DNA of 64,000 nucleotides, from assembly GCA_003550325.1 (NCBI GenBank), contig QKWP01000008.1:282909-346908 (forward strand). Direction: 5' to 3'. The stretch's first letter is position 1. Each line of letters begins with the position of its first letter. The notes under the pieces were generated by a model, which made no database searches, was not told where the DNA came from, and saw only the letters and a list, made by a program, of their open reading frames with translations. Shown here one piece after another: positions 22,192 to 34,227 of the stretch. This DNA comes from Gigaspora rosea. Taxonomy: Eukaryota; Glomeromycota; Glomeromycetes; Diversisporales; Gigasporaceae. Both the position numbers and the translations under genes were made by a program.

Positions 22192-23440
22192 TTGGCTAAG
22201 TAATAAATGCTAAAAGGATGCTTTTTTTTGCCACAATTCGAGTTATTTTAGACGATTCACAATTATTACTATGTGATGATTTTTTATTAAAAAAAAAATC
22301 CATTTTTCGATATTATCGTGATGAATTATATATAAAAAGGAGGAAAGACGATCAACATTCAAAAATAGTCAAAAATGAATACATAGTTACATAATTATGG
22401 AAACGTTACACAATCATATATAGCAATAAATGCTGGACCTAAATTACGTAAAACATTAATGTTAATAAATATTGATGCACGACGTTGTCAAGCTAAAACC
22501 AGGGATTTAACTATTTTTAGTATTTTTTATCGCATCATAAAACTCTCATTTAAATAATAAACTAGGTAAAACAAGTGGTTCTTTGTATGTCTATAAAATG
22601 TAAGGCATTCGCGTTATAATTAACCAATAAAAATATATATATCTCGAAACAGTAACTTAAATATCGTTATATGTTGTGTATCAAATATCAATTTGACTCG
22701 GGTGACTCGTGTATTATCGATTCGGCCGGCATTAATTGATCTACATTGATTGGCCATATATTTCCGTTCCACTTAGAGATGGCAAGGTAATGTAGATAAT
22801 AATTACTTAATTTTCATCCCAATATTTACACATCATATTATAACTAATTATTCACTATGATGATAAATTATTACTTATTACGTTTTAAAATGTAATCTAT
22901 AATTTGCTGTTCATGTTAAGTTTTTGCTTATATCATAATTCTTTACTTATTATTACTTACTACGCAAAAAATGAAAAGAACTAATCGGAAATGATAAACG
23001 TTCGTGGGACATTTTACTAATAAGTCTTGCTCAATCCCTAACCCTTACTCTAACCCTAACACTAATTTTAATTGTTTCGCTTTAAAATATACATCCAAAT
23101 AAGGAAATTGAAAAGCGGTGCAATAATTAGTGTTATCAAGCCTTAATGAAATCAGAAATAGAAAAAATTTCGGTAAATAAATAAATCCGAAAAATAATTT
23201 CGGCATTATAAAGTACGTTTTTACTAAATATAAGTATGTGAAATTTTTATGTAAAATTATGTAAAATTTTTAGATTTACATCGATATACAGTAGAATCGC
23301 AGATAATATACGTGCCTATTGTGGGATTGTGATTAATAAGTGCAAAGCTTAATATATAAATATATATTATAAGGGCCCCAGAAGAACAGATAACTTATTA
23401 GAACCTCCCTATTATAATAGGAAGATATCACATATGTTAA
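22192..23440. other. Gene-poor interval
   Basis: AT-rich. CCCTAA-like words near 23035-23065 are scattered, not a telomere array. No gene seen. Confidence 0.45.
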
Positions 23441-24250
23441 TTTGTACGATTTTACAGGGAAATCCCCAAAATTCCTGGTCGGATTCAGGTCAGCATTTAG
23501 CTATAGTGGTTATCAGCTTGGCGCTTTTCACTTAATGAACGGCTACGATTTCATTAGTAAAATTTTTAGTGATCCTGGGCAAAATCTATCATTTCCGGCC
23601 CTGCCGACCAGGAATCCTATGCATTCCGACCAGTGATCCGACCGAAACCTCCAAAAGTCCAAAACGTTTCGGTCCTAGAATTTTGGTATCGCCCAAAATC
23701 CGAAACTTCCGAAATGGCCGAAACGTCCGAAATGGGGAATCAAAAGCTTCCGAAGCTTCCGAAACGTCCGAAATGGGCAAAACCCTCAGAAATTATCCGA
23801 AACCTAAGCTTCCGAAATTTAGCAAATAAAAAACAAGCCGCATCCTGCAAACTTGCGATTCTTTTTTGAATAGAGCGAAAAAATGAAAAAAGAATAGAAT
23901 AAGAAAACAGAATCCAAACCATTCAAAACATAGTGAAGAAAAAACGGTTCAAATGTAATTTTATGTTCATTTATGCTCGCTATTTCATGTGATGAGATTC
24001 TCGTGATTTTATTGGCTATTGGTTCTGAAGCCAGTTTCGGAAGGTTCGGTTTAGCCTGAAAAACTGGCAAGGCCACTCCTTTATGCTATAAATCCGAATT
24101 TTAGGATCCTACCTATTTCCCAAATCAATTAACACATACTTTCGCCTATCATTTACATGAAATTTAGCGGTAATTTGTTTCGGAAATCTCGGAAGTTTCG
24201 CTAATTTCAGAGATTTCGGAAGTTTCAACCAAAACACTGATTCCAACCAA
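23441..24250. repeat. TCCGAAA-rich imperfect repeats and inverted motifs
   Basis: 23690-23820 repeats GAAACKTCCGAAATGG-like words; 24175-24230 holds the opposite-strand version (TTTCGGAAGTTTC). ATTCCTGGTCGG near 23475 faces its complement CCGACCAGGAAT near 23605. The translated frames here are products of the repeat and not genes. Likely a diverged non-autonomous element. Confidence 0.5.
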
Positions 24251-25030
24251 GAATTTGTGTGATCTTCCTTGAGTTTAATTAGTACATGTACAATATCTAA
24301 ATTTGTACAAGGTTACACTTATGCTCAATAGTGCAAAATTCAATCGATACAACAGGGTTAGATTAATGTGATATCTCCAAATTCAGAGGCCCAATATAAT
24401 AGAGAGTAAAAATTTAGGTGATTATAGCGAGAATGTAACAAATATGAATTTAACTATTGCAAATTCTATTGTATATATAAATCTACATATATTCTACATA
24501 GAATTAAAAATAACTTTTAATTTAAATAGTATTGATAGGGTTAGATTTTTAAGGATTAAATTGGGATTTGAACTAGTGGTGTGATCTATTGATCGACAAT
24601 ACTCATGGCTGTTTGAAATCTGTATACAGTATATGGATAACTATTGAAAACCACACAAATTATTGAATTTAAGTTATGCGACCTGATCGGTCTGGTATGG
24701 GGTGTAAAATACCTATTCTAAAAAACCATACCATACTGATCAGCTATAATTTCTAACCCTAACCGATTTTAAAATGTGATTTTACACTCACATACCATAA
24801 CTGATAATGATCTGGTCATCCATACTACAGTATATTGATATTCGTATTATTTCATAAATCTGTATTGTACAATCGTATGAATGTTGTTGATAACTATTAA
24901 AACTATGCGGATCATTTATGCAAATTTGTCGATCAACTATCCAAACTACGCAAACTATAGCCAATCCGTAATGAAAATTTTTACTTTGTACATCGAACAT
25001 TAATTACCCTTAATCACTTTGAAAATAAAT
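24251..25030. other. Interval with a weak inverted repeat (24679-24816)
   Basis: GACCTGATCGG.CTGGTATGG..GTGTAAAAT at the left is mirrored by ATTTTACACTCACATACCATAA...GATCTGGTC at the right; otherwise AT-rich without genes. Confidence 0.4.
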
Positions 25031-25194
25031 TAAATTATTTTTATATAGATATAAATAAAATTTACGCAAATTTTATATTTATAAAATAGTAAATAAAATC
25101 ATATATAAAAATTAAATTATTTTTATATATATATAAATAAAATTTACGTAAATTTTATATTTATAAAATAGTAAATAAAATCATATATAAATAT
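25031..25194. repeat. Tandem duplication, two 82-bp copies
   Basis: An AT-only unit (TAAATTATTTTTATATAGAT ...) is repeated with very few differences starting at 25113. Confidence 0.7.
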
Positions 25195-25913
25195 TAATTA
25201 TATAAGTCTACATAAAACTTAGATAACATTAATATAATTTTATAAATCTATATAAATTTTATAAAAAATGTACTTGCTGATGGACATATTTATGTAAGCA
25301 TTTAGAGGTAGCATGGTCAACATTCTGTAACATTACAAACATTATTCATAAATTAAGCGCACATGTAATGCGTATGTTTCTCCTTATGAGCTTGCATACA
25401 GATTGAGAGGACGTAGAATCGAATAGCCAACGACAACCGTATATGATAGCCATATTGTATCTATGATTTTCAAAATTTTCATTAGCAAATGTCTTCTACT
25501 TTGATGAACCATGCAACTGTATTTGTCAATATTTTTAAAGATCATTTATTTTGATGAATCGTGATATGAGAATAATAGCAAATACACATGTAGAGAACCT
25601 CTAACAAAATCATACTATTGCTAAATAAAGTAAATCAAAAATATAATAAGTTCTTGGCAAAATTAAATTATCAGCATGTATAATTTCATTTTCTCCTTAA
25701 TGACAATAATAAATTTAATCATGCTTTTGTAATTTATTATTATAATTGCCAATGTCGAAAGTCTATGCAAAGGAAATATCTACTACTAATCAAAATAATT
25801 TCAAATACCTAAGGTTTATTTAAACTATAAACTCGAACTTTAATGATCATAAGTCATGTTTATTGTACGTTGTACCAACCCAAATTTTAAGGAGGCCAAA
25901 AATTAAAGATATA
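25195..25913. other. AT-rich interval, nothing recognised
   Basis: No open frame or repeat of note. Confidence 0.5.
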
Positions 25914-26087
25914 CAGTCAGACCTCTCTAAGTGCACCCTCTCTAATTACACATCCTCTCTAAATGCACGCTCAATTGCTGGCCCAAATATATGCCTGACC
26001 TCTATAAATGCACTTTTTCTTATTATTCCCTAAATGCGCATTATGAAAGTGTGATCCCAAGGGCGTGCACTTAGAGAGGTCTGACTG
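25914..26087. mobile_element. pogo/Tc1-mariner-type MITE
   Basis: Inverted ends CAGTCAGACCTCTCTAAGTG, mirrored at 26065-26087 with almost no mismatch. 174 bp. The left flank is TA, the right flank AT, so the target duplication is not clean. Repeated CTCTCTAA.TGCA words fill the interior. Related to 5591-5752. Confidence 0.75.
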
Positions 26088-27018
26088 ATTAAACTTATTC
26101 ATAATACTACTCATTGATTTGATTGTTCACGTTAATTTAATGGCGCCTATAAAGGTTTTAGTTAAATTATTTAACGTAAGCTGTTCAAATTCATAATAGT
26201 TTATTATTAGATAAACGTTCGTTAGTCAAAACAATCCTATTCATGATAATTAATATCATTTTATTCGAGTTAATTTAGTATGAAAAAATTTTTTAATAAA
26301 TAATTCAAAATGAGTGTTGGTCTAAAAAAATTTTATTTTAAGAATTCGGGAATTGTTAATTGTCACAGTTTAAAACATCGTAATTTGATAAATCGCAACA
26401 GAATTAAGTTACAACCTTGACTTGACAAACTAGCAACCAGATAGTTGAAAATATGCATTGTAGTAGACCTGAAATCCCAGAATATTGTGAGATTTTTCTA
26501 TCGTGTTGGTAGAGACTCAGAAGTACAGAGTAACTCAATGATCGTAAGACGAAACAATTAGTTCTAGTCGAAGTTTAGATAACAATGTGCAGAAAAGTAA
26601 TGATTTACAGCAAAGACATAACTGCAATTATTTGTATTTGTTTCAAGTTATTTACAGTTCCATGATATAAGAATCTTTTGATACAAGAAAGACTAATTAA
26701 TTAAATTTCGATATAAGAATGTTAATGCAAAACAGTTCTACATAAAATTCACACAATATGAGTTACTAATCAGCTCTTGATATAAAAAAAGTTTTTAAAG
26801 TTTTTTATTATTGGTCCTACCACCTTTTTTATGTCGAGATTTACTTGTACTCGCAGCATTTGATACAAAATTTTTACTAATATATAGAAGGTTTGCAATT
26901 TGTAATGCTGAATAATTATTATAATATAGATAAACTATATGCCATTTAAAGTAATTACCGTGTGTAAAAATCTTGTCAAGAAATTAGAAATATGGTAGTA
27001 TTAAAATAAATGTTCAAT
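26088..27018. other. AT-rich interval, nothing recognised
   Basis: No supported gene or repeat. Confidence 0.5.
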
Positions 27019-27026
27019 ATATTTAT

Positions 27027-27150
27027 CGTGGTGGCTAAAGCTAATATAGTAAAACTAACTCTAAATCCTAACCTAACTCTAAAAAAAAGGTTGACAAAAA
27101 AGCCTTGAAAATTAATATTAAAAAATTTCAAGATCTCAGCTTCAGCTGTC
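27027..27150. mobile_element. Small MITE with perfect 8-bp target duplication
   Basis: 124 bp flanked by ATATTTAT at 27019-27026 and 27151-27158. Weak inverted ends (GTGGCTAAAGCT left; AGCTTCAGCTGTC right). The interior CTAACTCTAAAAAAAAGG resembles the interior of 17832-18059. Confidence 0.55.
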
Positions 27151-27158
27151 ATATTTAT

Positions 27159-28020
27159 TTCTGATTTTTAAAATCACTAAAAATCTGTAAAATCACCGAT
27201 TCCCACACAACTTCGAGATTGGCAGTAGGCCATACCTTTTTGCAAAGGCAATAAGATTTTTTAATAATTATGCACGGAAATTATGTAATCATTAATTTTG
27301 AATCTTAAAATTGTGCATGTCAATGCATGGAAATTATATAATCGTTAATTATACATAGCAACCGCATAAAACTTCCTCCGACACGTGATGATATGCGCTA
27401 AAATTCTATTGACCAAAAATAAATCACAGATCGTCATTGAATAAAAAGTTGACTTTCGATATTTAAGATAAGGGTGAGCGTTCAGACGAAGTTAACAAGG
27501 GCCTTACATATAGCAAAGTTGCAAGGAGTTTTTGTTAAGACACAGAAGGTGGTTTTGTAAGCCAAATTTTACGTTATGGACGATTTTTGAAAAAGCCAGC
27601 TATTTTGTCGTTTTCACGCTACACCTGATCCTGTGCTGTGATTGGTTTGAAATCACGTGTCGGGATAATTTTTATGCGGTTTCTAATGTTAACGATTATG
27701 CGCGGATCAACTCAACTTTTAATTTTTTAGATGATCAGTTTTCGTTATATAATTCCACATTTATGCATGTGCTTCCGTGTACTGATTTCTCATAGGGTAT
27801 ATAAAGTAATTATACTGCATAAATGAGAAATAATACTCCCTGTACGTTTTCTCGAATTCACCATACGCTCTATTTTTTTTGAAATAAAGGATGAATTTTC
27901 AGGCTTAATTACGGATTCACGCCTTGCATACTGACCTAACCATTGTTACTATTGCATAGGGAGCGCAATTACAATATAATTCTAATTCGTCTTCGGATGG
28001 CATATCTACAAGATATTACA
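27159..28020. other. Interval with one unsupported frame
   Basis: An 87-codon frame at 27532-27795 starts at a non-ATG codon and shows no domain; not called as a gene. Confidence 0.4.
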
Positions 28021-28303
28021 GGTACAAATGGACAGTCAAATTTGTACAAGTGGACAGTCAAATTCGTGCATGTTACACGAATTTTTAATATTTTTATGAA
28101 ATTGTGATAACTCATAACCTTGTAATTAAATCACATAGTTTTAATATTATTAGACCAGTCACCAAAATTGTAGTTTTGGTTATGAATTATCATAATTTAA
28201 TCAAATATTAATTTGTGTAACATGTACGAATTTGACTGTTTATTCATACAAGTTGACTGTCCACATGTACAAATTTGACTGTCCATTTGTACAAACTTGC
28301 TAT
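28021..28303. repeat. Inverted-repeat MITE with 23-bp sub-repeats
   Basis: The left arm (28021-28120) repeats GTACAAATGGACAGTCAAATT twice, then GCATGTTACACGAATT. The right arm (28190-28303) is the complement with three sub-repeats. The arms pair over more than 80 bp. Non-coding. Confidence 0.75.
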
Positions 28304-29864
28304 ACAAAACCTTATAACTCAAAGATCATTTAAATACCCAATCATTCTTAAGCTATATTGCATAGTTATTATTAATAAATAATGTAAATGTATGTAATAA
28401 TATCGAATGTAAATAAAATAATGAATATATTGTTACGAGACTTTTATTATAACAATGACAAATTTAAACAAGAAATGTTATCAATTTATTCGTACGGAAA
28501 GGATAATCGAATATTATAATTATCTGATTGCCGTCATGCTTTACAAATCGACATTGGGTAATTGAATTATAATTTGAGTTTATTGTTCTTACCTCATAAC
28601 ATAAAAATGATAAATCTGTTTCTACACAGCAAATGTGACAGATTAAAATAAATATGCACAGTATAAAAAAATTGACAAGCAACTGAAAAATAATTTTTTT
28701 GGGCCGCATTTTTTTAGTGTTAGGAATTAAGATTAGAGGTTAGTTTTAGAGTAGAGTTTATATTAAACAAGTATAAGTGGGTTTTAGAGAGTTAAATAGA
28801 AACTCAATTTTATTTTAATCGGAATTCATTATGATCTGCTACAGTAAATTTTTAATTCTCGATTTGAACGATAAGCAAATTATATCTCTAATTTAAACTA
28901 AGTAATTTGAGAACTCAAGGCCTTGCTTAATTAATAATACATTTCTATACGTTGTGAACGTCAGAATTACGTTCGCTTCCTTCCATCTATAATTTGTTAT
29001 TTGTGCATTTTCATTATTTTGTAAATAGAAGGGGTATTATCGAGTATATAGATGAGAAAAATACGAAGAAACATATAGAAAAATACAGTAGTTGATTTTT
29101 AGTGTGCAATTGAAAGTATATAACGACCAAAACTTACCATCAATAAAGAAGCCATATAGGGTGGAACCAGAATCCAACTCGAGTCCAAAATCCTTTCACT
29201 TCACTAATCCCAAAGTACAACTTGTATATGGAATTAGTAGCCGAATCCCGTGACCAAAATTATGACATTGTGACATAATCTGAGATCTAATCTAAATTTC
29301 GAATTGTTCAAACAAGTTTTTCCACGCCTCTTTCGACCCCTACCAAAATTAGGGTTTAGATAAGATAGTAATTAGTGTAGTGTTTCAGTTTTAATGTTGG
29401 TTGATATCGTGTGGCACATATTTTCTGATTTCGGCAGAGTTTCCACTTTTACAATGTACGCACATTATGGTCTTGTTTTTACCATTTGTAATCCACATGT
29501 CTAATAATTGGTTTCTCGGATATTCAATAAACCGATTTAGGAAGTACGTACACATGTACAGTACATGCATACATACATAAACGTAGCAAATCGTTAATTA
29601 TTATTGCTCAATCATATGACTTTATTTACAGTACGAGGAAAAACATGGGATTCTGTTCGCTACTATTTTACCAGCTCTATAATACATAGTAGGATAACTA
29701 GATCCTAAATATTTTCAACCAAATTAACTATATGCTTTTATGCAAATTACACTAAGAAACAAACTATTCCATCCTAAAAATGCCAAGAAAAGATCTCATA
29801 GCCGCAAAGAGAATCGGTTAAATTAATTGCATTATGTATAGCGTGAATGCCATTACTTACCTAT
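28304..29864. other. Gene-poor interval
   Basis: No coherent frame. A short TTAGG-rich stretch at 28718-28800 resembles interiors of small repeats elsewhere in the window. Confidence 0.45.
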
Positions 29865-30401
29865 AGGTCCTTGCACTGCTATTGCAGCCGCAGAGTCTAA
29901 TCCAAATATGAGGTCCTTGCACTACTACTGTAGGTGTGGAGCCTGATCCAAACATGAGGTCCTTGCACTGCTATCGCAGCCACGGAGCCTAATAAAAACT
30001 AGAGGTCCTTGTACTGCTATTCCAGTTGTGAAGTCTGATCATAACATGAGGCCTTTGCACTGATATTGCACTGCGGTGCCTAATCAAAACATAAGGTCCT
30101 TGCACTACTACTGTAGCCGCAGAGCCTATTTACAATATGAGGTCCTCGCGCTGCTATTGCAGCTGCAGAGCCTTATCAAAACATGAGGTCCTTGCACTAC
30201 TACTGTAGCCGTGGAGCCTGATTATAACATAAGGTCCTTGCACTGCTATCGCAGCTGTGATGCCTAATAAAAACAAGATATCCTTGTACTGCTATTGCAG
30301 CCGTGAGACTGATCATAACATGAGGTCCTTGCACTGCTATCACAGCCGCGGAGACTAATCAAAACATGAGTCCTTGCCTAATTACCATATGAGGTCCTTG
30401 T
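29865..30401. repeat. 46-bp minisatellite, about 11 copies
   Basis: Units start at AGGTCCTTGCACTGCTATTG near 29865, 29911, 29957, 30003, 30049, 30094, 30140, 30186, 30232, 30277, 30323 and 30369, so the period is 45-46 bp. It is interrupted at 30402 by the complete DNA transposon; the array word GTCCTTGT is the duplicated target site. Another unit survives at 36047-36076 beyond further insertions. Confidence 0.9.
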
Positions 30402-31047
30402 TAGGGTGTCCAGGATTATGCGAAAGCATAATAATATGCGCATAGTTTATCAAATTTCAAATTTTCGCATCGCATATGCTTCGCATAATTCGACAAAAAA
30501 AGCACTCAGATCACGTGGCTGAAATATGATTGGTTGTTGGGAGATGTTGGCGGTGCGGTGTACCCCTTGCCAGTTTGAAGCGCCAGTTGGTAGTTAGGTT
30601 AATGTACAAGGGTAGTTGATAGCCTGCAGTAATTTGGGTGGCGGAAATTAAATTCCGAAAAAGTTCCGATGTAGAAAATGAATGAACCTAAATTACGAGC
30701 ATGGTTGGGTAAAGTTTCAACAAGTGTCCGAAAAATTCTGAAGAATAGAACTAATTACATATAGTGTACAAACAATAATAAAAAATCGCATAATCAAAGG
30801 ATTTTCCGCAACTCTATCTGCCGATCACTAGTACCAACAATTACGCTAACACTTCAGAAGTAAAGCCCAAAAGAAGCAGTAGAAAACCGAAGAAAACATG
30901 CAACCTGGCAGCTGTTATTTAGAGATACAGTTAACTGAGCATCTGCTAACAGCTTTAGAGTTTGTCACTCACCACTGGCACTTGTCATTTAGAGGTAAAG
31001 TTCATAGACTAAGACTCGAGAAGTATTTGGCGGCCCTCTGAGGGACT

Positions 31048-31245
31048 TTGGACTATATGGGAAGAACCACCGTCTTTACTATGGCTACTAGTGAAATTTT
31101 GGTGTCGTTGGTTCGTAAAGAATTTTCAAAAAGTGGACTTTTTGGCGTACCCCCTCCAAAAGATTGGCAGTATTTACTGCGTCCAAAAAAGGAAAGGCAC
31201 CTACCATATTGGATTAATCGTCTCGAGTGGCTTGGAAACAAGTAA
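31048..31245 (+). pseudogene. Short coding-like block inside the transposon
   Basis: A 65-codon frame whose middle (KEFSKSGLFGVPPPKDWQ) matches the minus-strand relic at 631-969. It lies 254 bp upstream of the transposase-like frame and could be an upstream exon or a second protein; I cannot decide. Family unknown. Confidence 0.4.
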
Positions 31246-31498
31246 TGGATTAGCATGGTGGACAAGTCTAAATTTGGGTGATCAACATTGTGGCTTAGCC
31301 AATTTAATAAAAAAATTTTTTTTGACTTTTTATACAAGTCAAAGTACTTTTTATTCTTGCGGTTTCTCGAAACCTACCAAATAAACCTACCCTAAAAAAA
31401 ACGAGTAAAAAGTCTTCGAATAACCTATATACTTTTAAAATTAATTCCAAATAATCCCAATATTTAAAAAGTTTAACTAATAGTAAGTTTTATAGGAA

Positions 31499-34227
31499 AT
31501 GAACTGCAATTCGGTTCACGATTCGGCCAAGAAGTGCGTAGTGAAGATCTGCAAGGGAGCTCCAGCCTTAAAATGGAAGAAAATAACCGAAAACGTGTTA
31601 AATAAGGCAGAAGCTAACAGAACTTTGGCTTCGTATTACAAAGATCATAAGGATGAGTATATGTGCTTGAACTGTTATAATGCTATCGTTGTAAATGGGG
31701 CAAGTACTTATGTTGAACATGCAGCAGAATGGGTGATAGGATTAAAAAGGCGTAGAAATGATAATATTTCTATGGTTGAGAGTATTTCGTTACTAACCAA
31801 TATTATTTTTGAAAGAGAAGTTATAGGCAACGAACCACCTATTGTAACGTTTTCTCAACTTAAAGTAATTGCTGTAGACAAGAACAATCAATTAGGTTTC
31901 TTTTTTAATGAAATTGAGGCAATGGTTTGTTTAGAAAGAAAAAACGAGGCTGAACGAAGGGCTCTTAAACGGTCTTTGGCATATCAGTGTTATTAATGTG
32001 CTGGAATCAGTGTATGGCCATACCACTTTGAAATTTGAAGGACGAATTAACGGCAAGTGATAATAATCTTTCGTGGGTAGATAGCATTAATGTTTTGACG
32101 AAGCTCTTATATGATCGAGAGAAAAATGAGAAGGAACCAATTATCTACAGCTTTAAGCAGCTGCGAAGAGAGATGGTGGCTAAAGATTTTAGGCTAAGTG
32201 GTTTCTTTGATTCAATTTATAATGCGTTACTTCCTGAAAATAGAAGTGATAAATATTTGAATAAATTAGATAAAAAATTAGCTGTAGAATGTTATATTAT
32301 TTGTGGAAATCAAAATTCTAATCTAATAGCTTTTAAGAAAGACATTTCTCTTTTTGTAGATTTGATGAGAGTTTTCGCGGAAGCTATAGATGCCTTATCG
32401 TATACTGGTAAAACGATTTCACGAAGGCATCTGAACAGGGAAAAGACAGCCATTGCTGATGATTATCCGTACAGAGTTGCTTCATATCTAGAAGCTAAAA
32501 AAGATAATGCGTTAGTTCTTAATGTCGATGATTATCATAATATTCATACCAAACGAATACCGAACACATGTTCAACATCAAGTGCAGCGCATATGACAAC
32601 CTTGTTGCTAAATGGTGTTGATTCAATGGCTATTCCTCAAGTCACAACAGGCGGTATATCAATTCACAATCCAAATTTAGTTGACTCTAACCTAATTTGC
32701 AATTTTTTAGATAGCATTTATATGAACCGAATGGCCAAAACGTTTTATGACCAGTTTTACTACGAAGTATCTTTGGACAAGAAGCTTGAAAATATGACTC
32801 TTCACAAATATGACTCTCGTATACAAGAACGTTGGGAAGAGCGTAAAATGAAATATGCAATTCTTTTAGATTTTTTGAATCAGGCCTTAAAGAAATTGAT
32901 TCATATATTTATGCTTTGCAACAAGTTCATAAAACTCCTTTATTAACTAATTATTTAACTAATAATATTATTCCACTTGTAGCTGATTGGCCTGGGCAGG
33001 TGTTTACATGGCAAGCTATTACTCTTCGTCTACAAAACTGTGAAAATATACCAGACTGCATATTATCTTTCATTCCAATTATTGGAGTCCTTCATATTCA
33101 GCTGAATTTACTCGAATCTATATTAAAGATCTATTGGGATTTTTTCGATATGGAGTACCAATACGTGTTTAGTACAAGTAAAGCGCTTAGCATAACACCA
33201 AGCCTGTATCGAATATTTGTACTTTTGGAACTAGTAAGAAGTGCTTGGAAAGAAATCAGACCGATAGTAACAGGTAAATTTGGTAAATATTGTAAGAATA
33301 TTGAATTTTTGTTTCTATTTGAATTATTAGACAATACAGTGCCAGTCGGATTAGATATATATTTACTTTATTTCGATCCGGAGATTGGAAATCGTATATC
33401 GAAGGCGTATTTCAGGCATGGTGTATTTTTTTGCAGTTTGAAAGGCGTAATTATAATAAAGCGCCCTTAGTATTTCTTTCAGATATATTTTATTGGAATC
33501 AAAAGAATCATCCAATATTAAATGTACTAAAAGATCATTTAGTTAAGTTTACAGATTATCCTGTAGAGAATATGCATAGCATAATACGATGGCAAAGCTC
33601 CTCTATCGATACATCGCAACAACTTTCCAAGATCGCCAAGGTCGTTAATGCCAAAAGAGATATTAACGTATTTGAAGACACATTTGTCATTCAGAAAAAG
33701 TTGACATATGCAGATAAAGATAATATGAGTTTATTAACAAAGAAGGCACAAGTATTTCTTCTTGAAACCTTTGGTAAAATTTACCAAAGGTTAGGCCAAA
33801 GTTCCATCATTAAAGGCCTAGAAAAGAAAATTACCTACAAACTGGCATCTCTGGATATTATCGTAGAAAAAAACAAATGCCGTTAGGGTTCAGCAGCGAG
33901 CATTTACCATCATCTGACAAATGTGATCAATGTCATGGATTATTATGTGATGGGACAGGTAAAAGCTCTGTGGTTATTGCATGTGGTCATGGATACCATG
34001 AGAGCTGTTTCACTTTATTAAATGAAAAATGTTATCATTGTGAAAATTTTCTCAAATTGGGTATAAAAAATAATGTCTCTTCATTACTTTCACAATTAAG
34101 CAAATTAGATAAATCGAAATCAAAATCGAAATCGGAATCAAATCTTCAAGAAATAATTGAAGCCGACGAAGATAGTCTACAAAATCAAAGAATAGAAAAT
34201 GAAGATGATATATTAGAAGTATTTTGA
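31499..34227 (+). CDS. Transposase-like protein with C-terminal RING-H2-like finger (frameshifted)
   Basis: Five overlapping or adjoining plus-strand frames read as one gene of about 900 residues. N-terminal part: a Cys pair (CLNCYNA) in a possible zinc-binding segment. Then a module of about 90 residues occurs twice in succession (31760-31996 and 32050-32310; pattern SW.DSI..LT.LL.+RE..EKEPI..F.QL+ and CY..CGNQ). The core has LNVDDYHNIH, VADWPGQVF and, after 33546, PVENMHSIIR. These could be the D, D and E of an RNase-H-fold transposase; this is inference. The C-terminus (33877-34227) has CDQC, CGHGYHESC and CYHC, the spacing of a RING-H2 finger, then an acidic tail. Three breaks each look like loss of one base in a homopolymer (T run 32871-32876, T run 33371-33373, A run 33867-33873). 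A further stop at 31996 separates the two module copies. Probably mobilises the surrounding element. Confidence 0.7.

Noticed and set aside
23035..23070. Telomere-like CCCTAA sequence
   Set aside because: Only a few imperfect words; similar words occur inside short repeats elsewhere.
27532..27795. 87-residue protein
   Set aside because: Non-ATG start, no domain, no promoter or intron signals.
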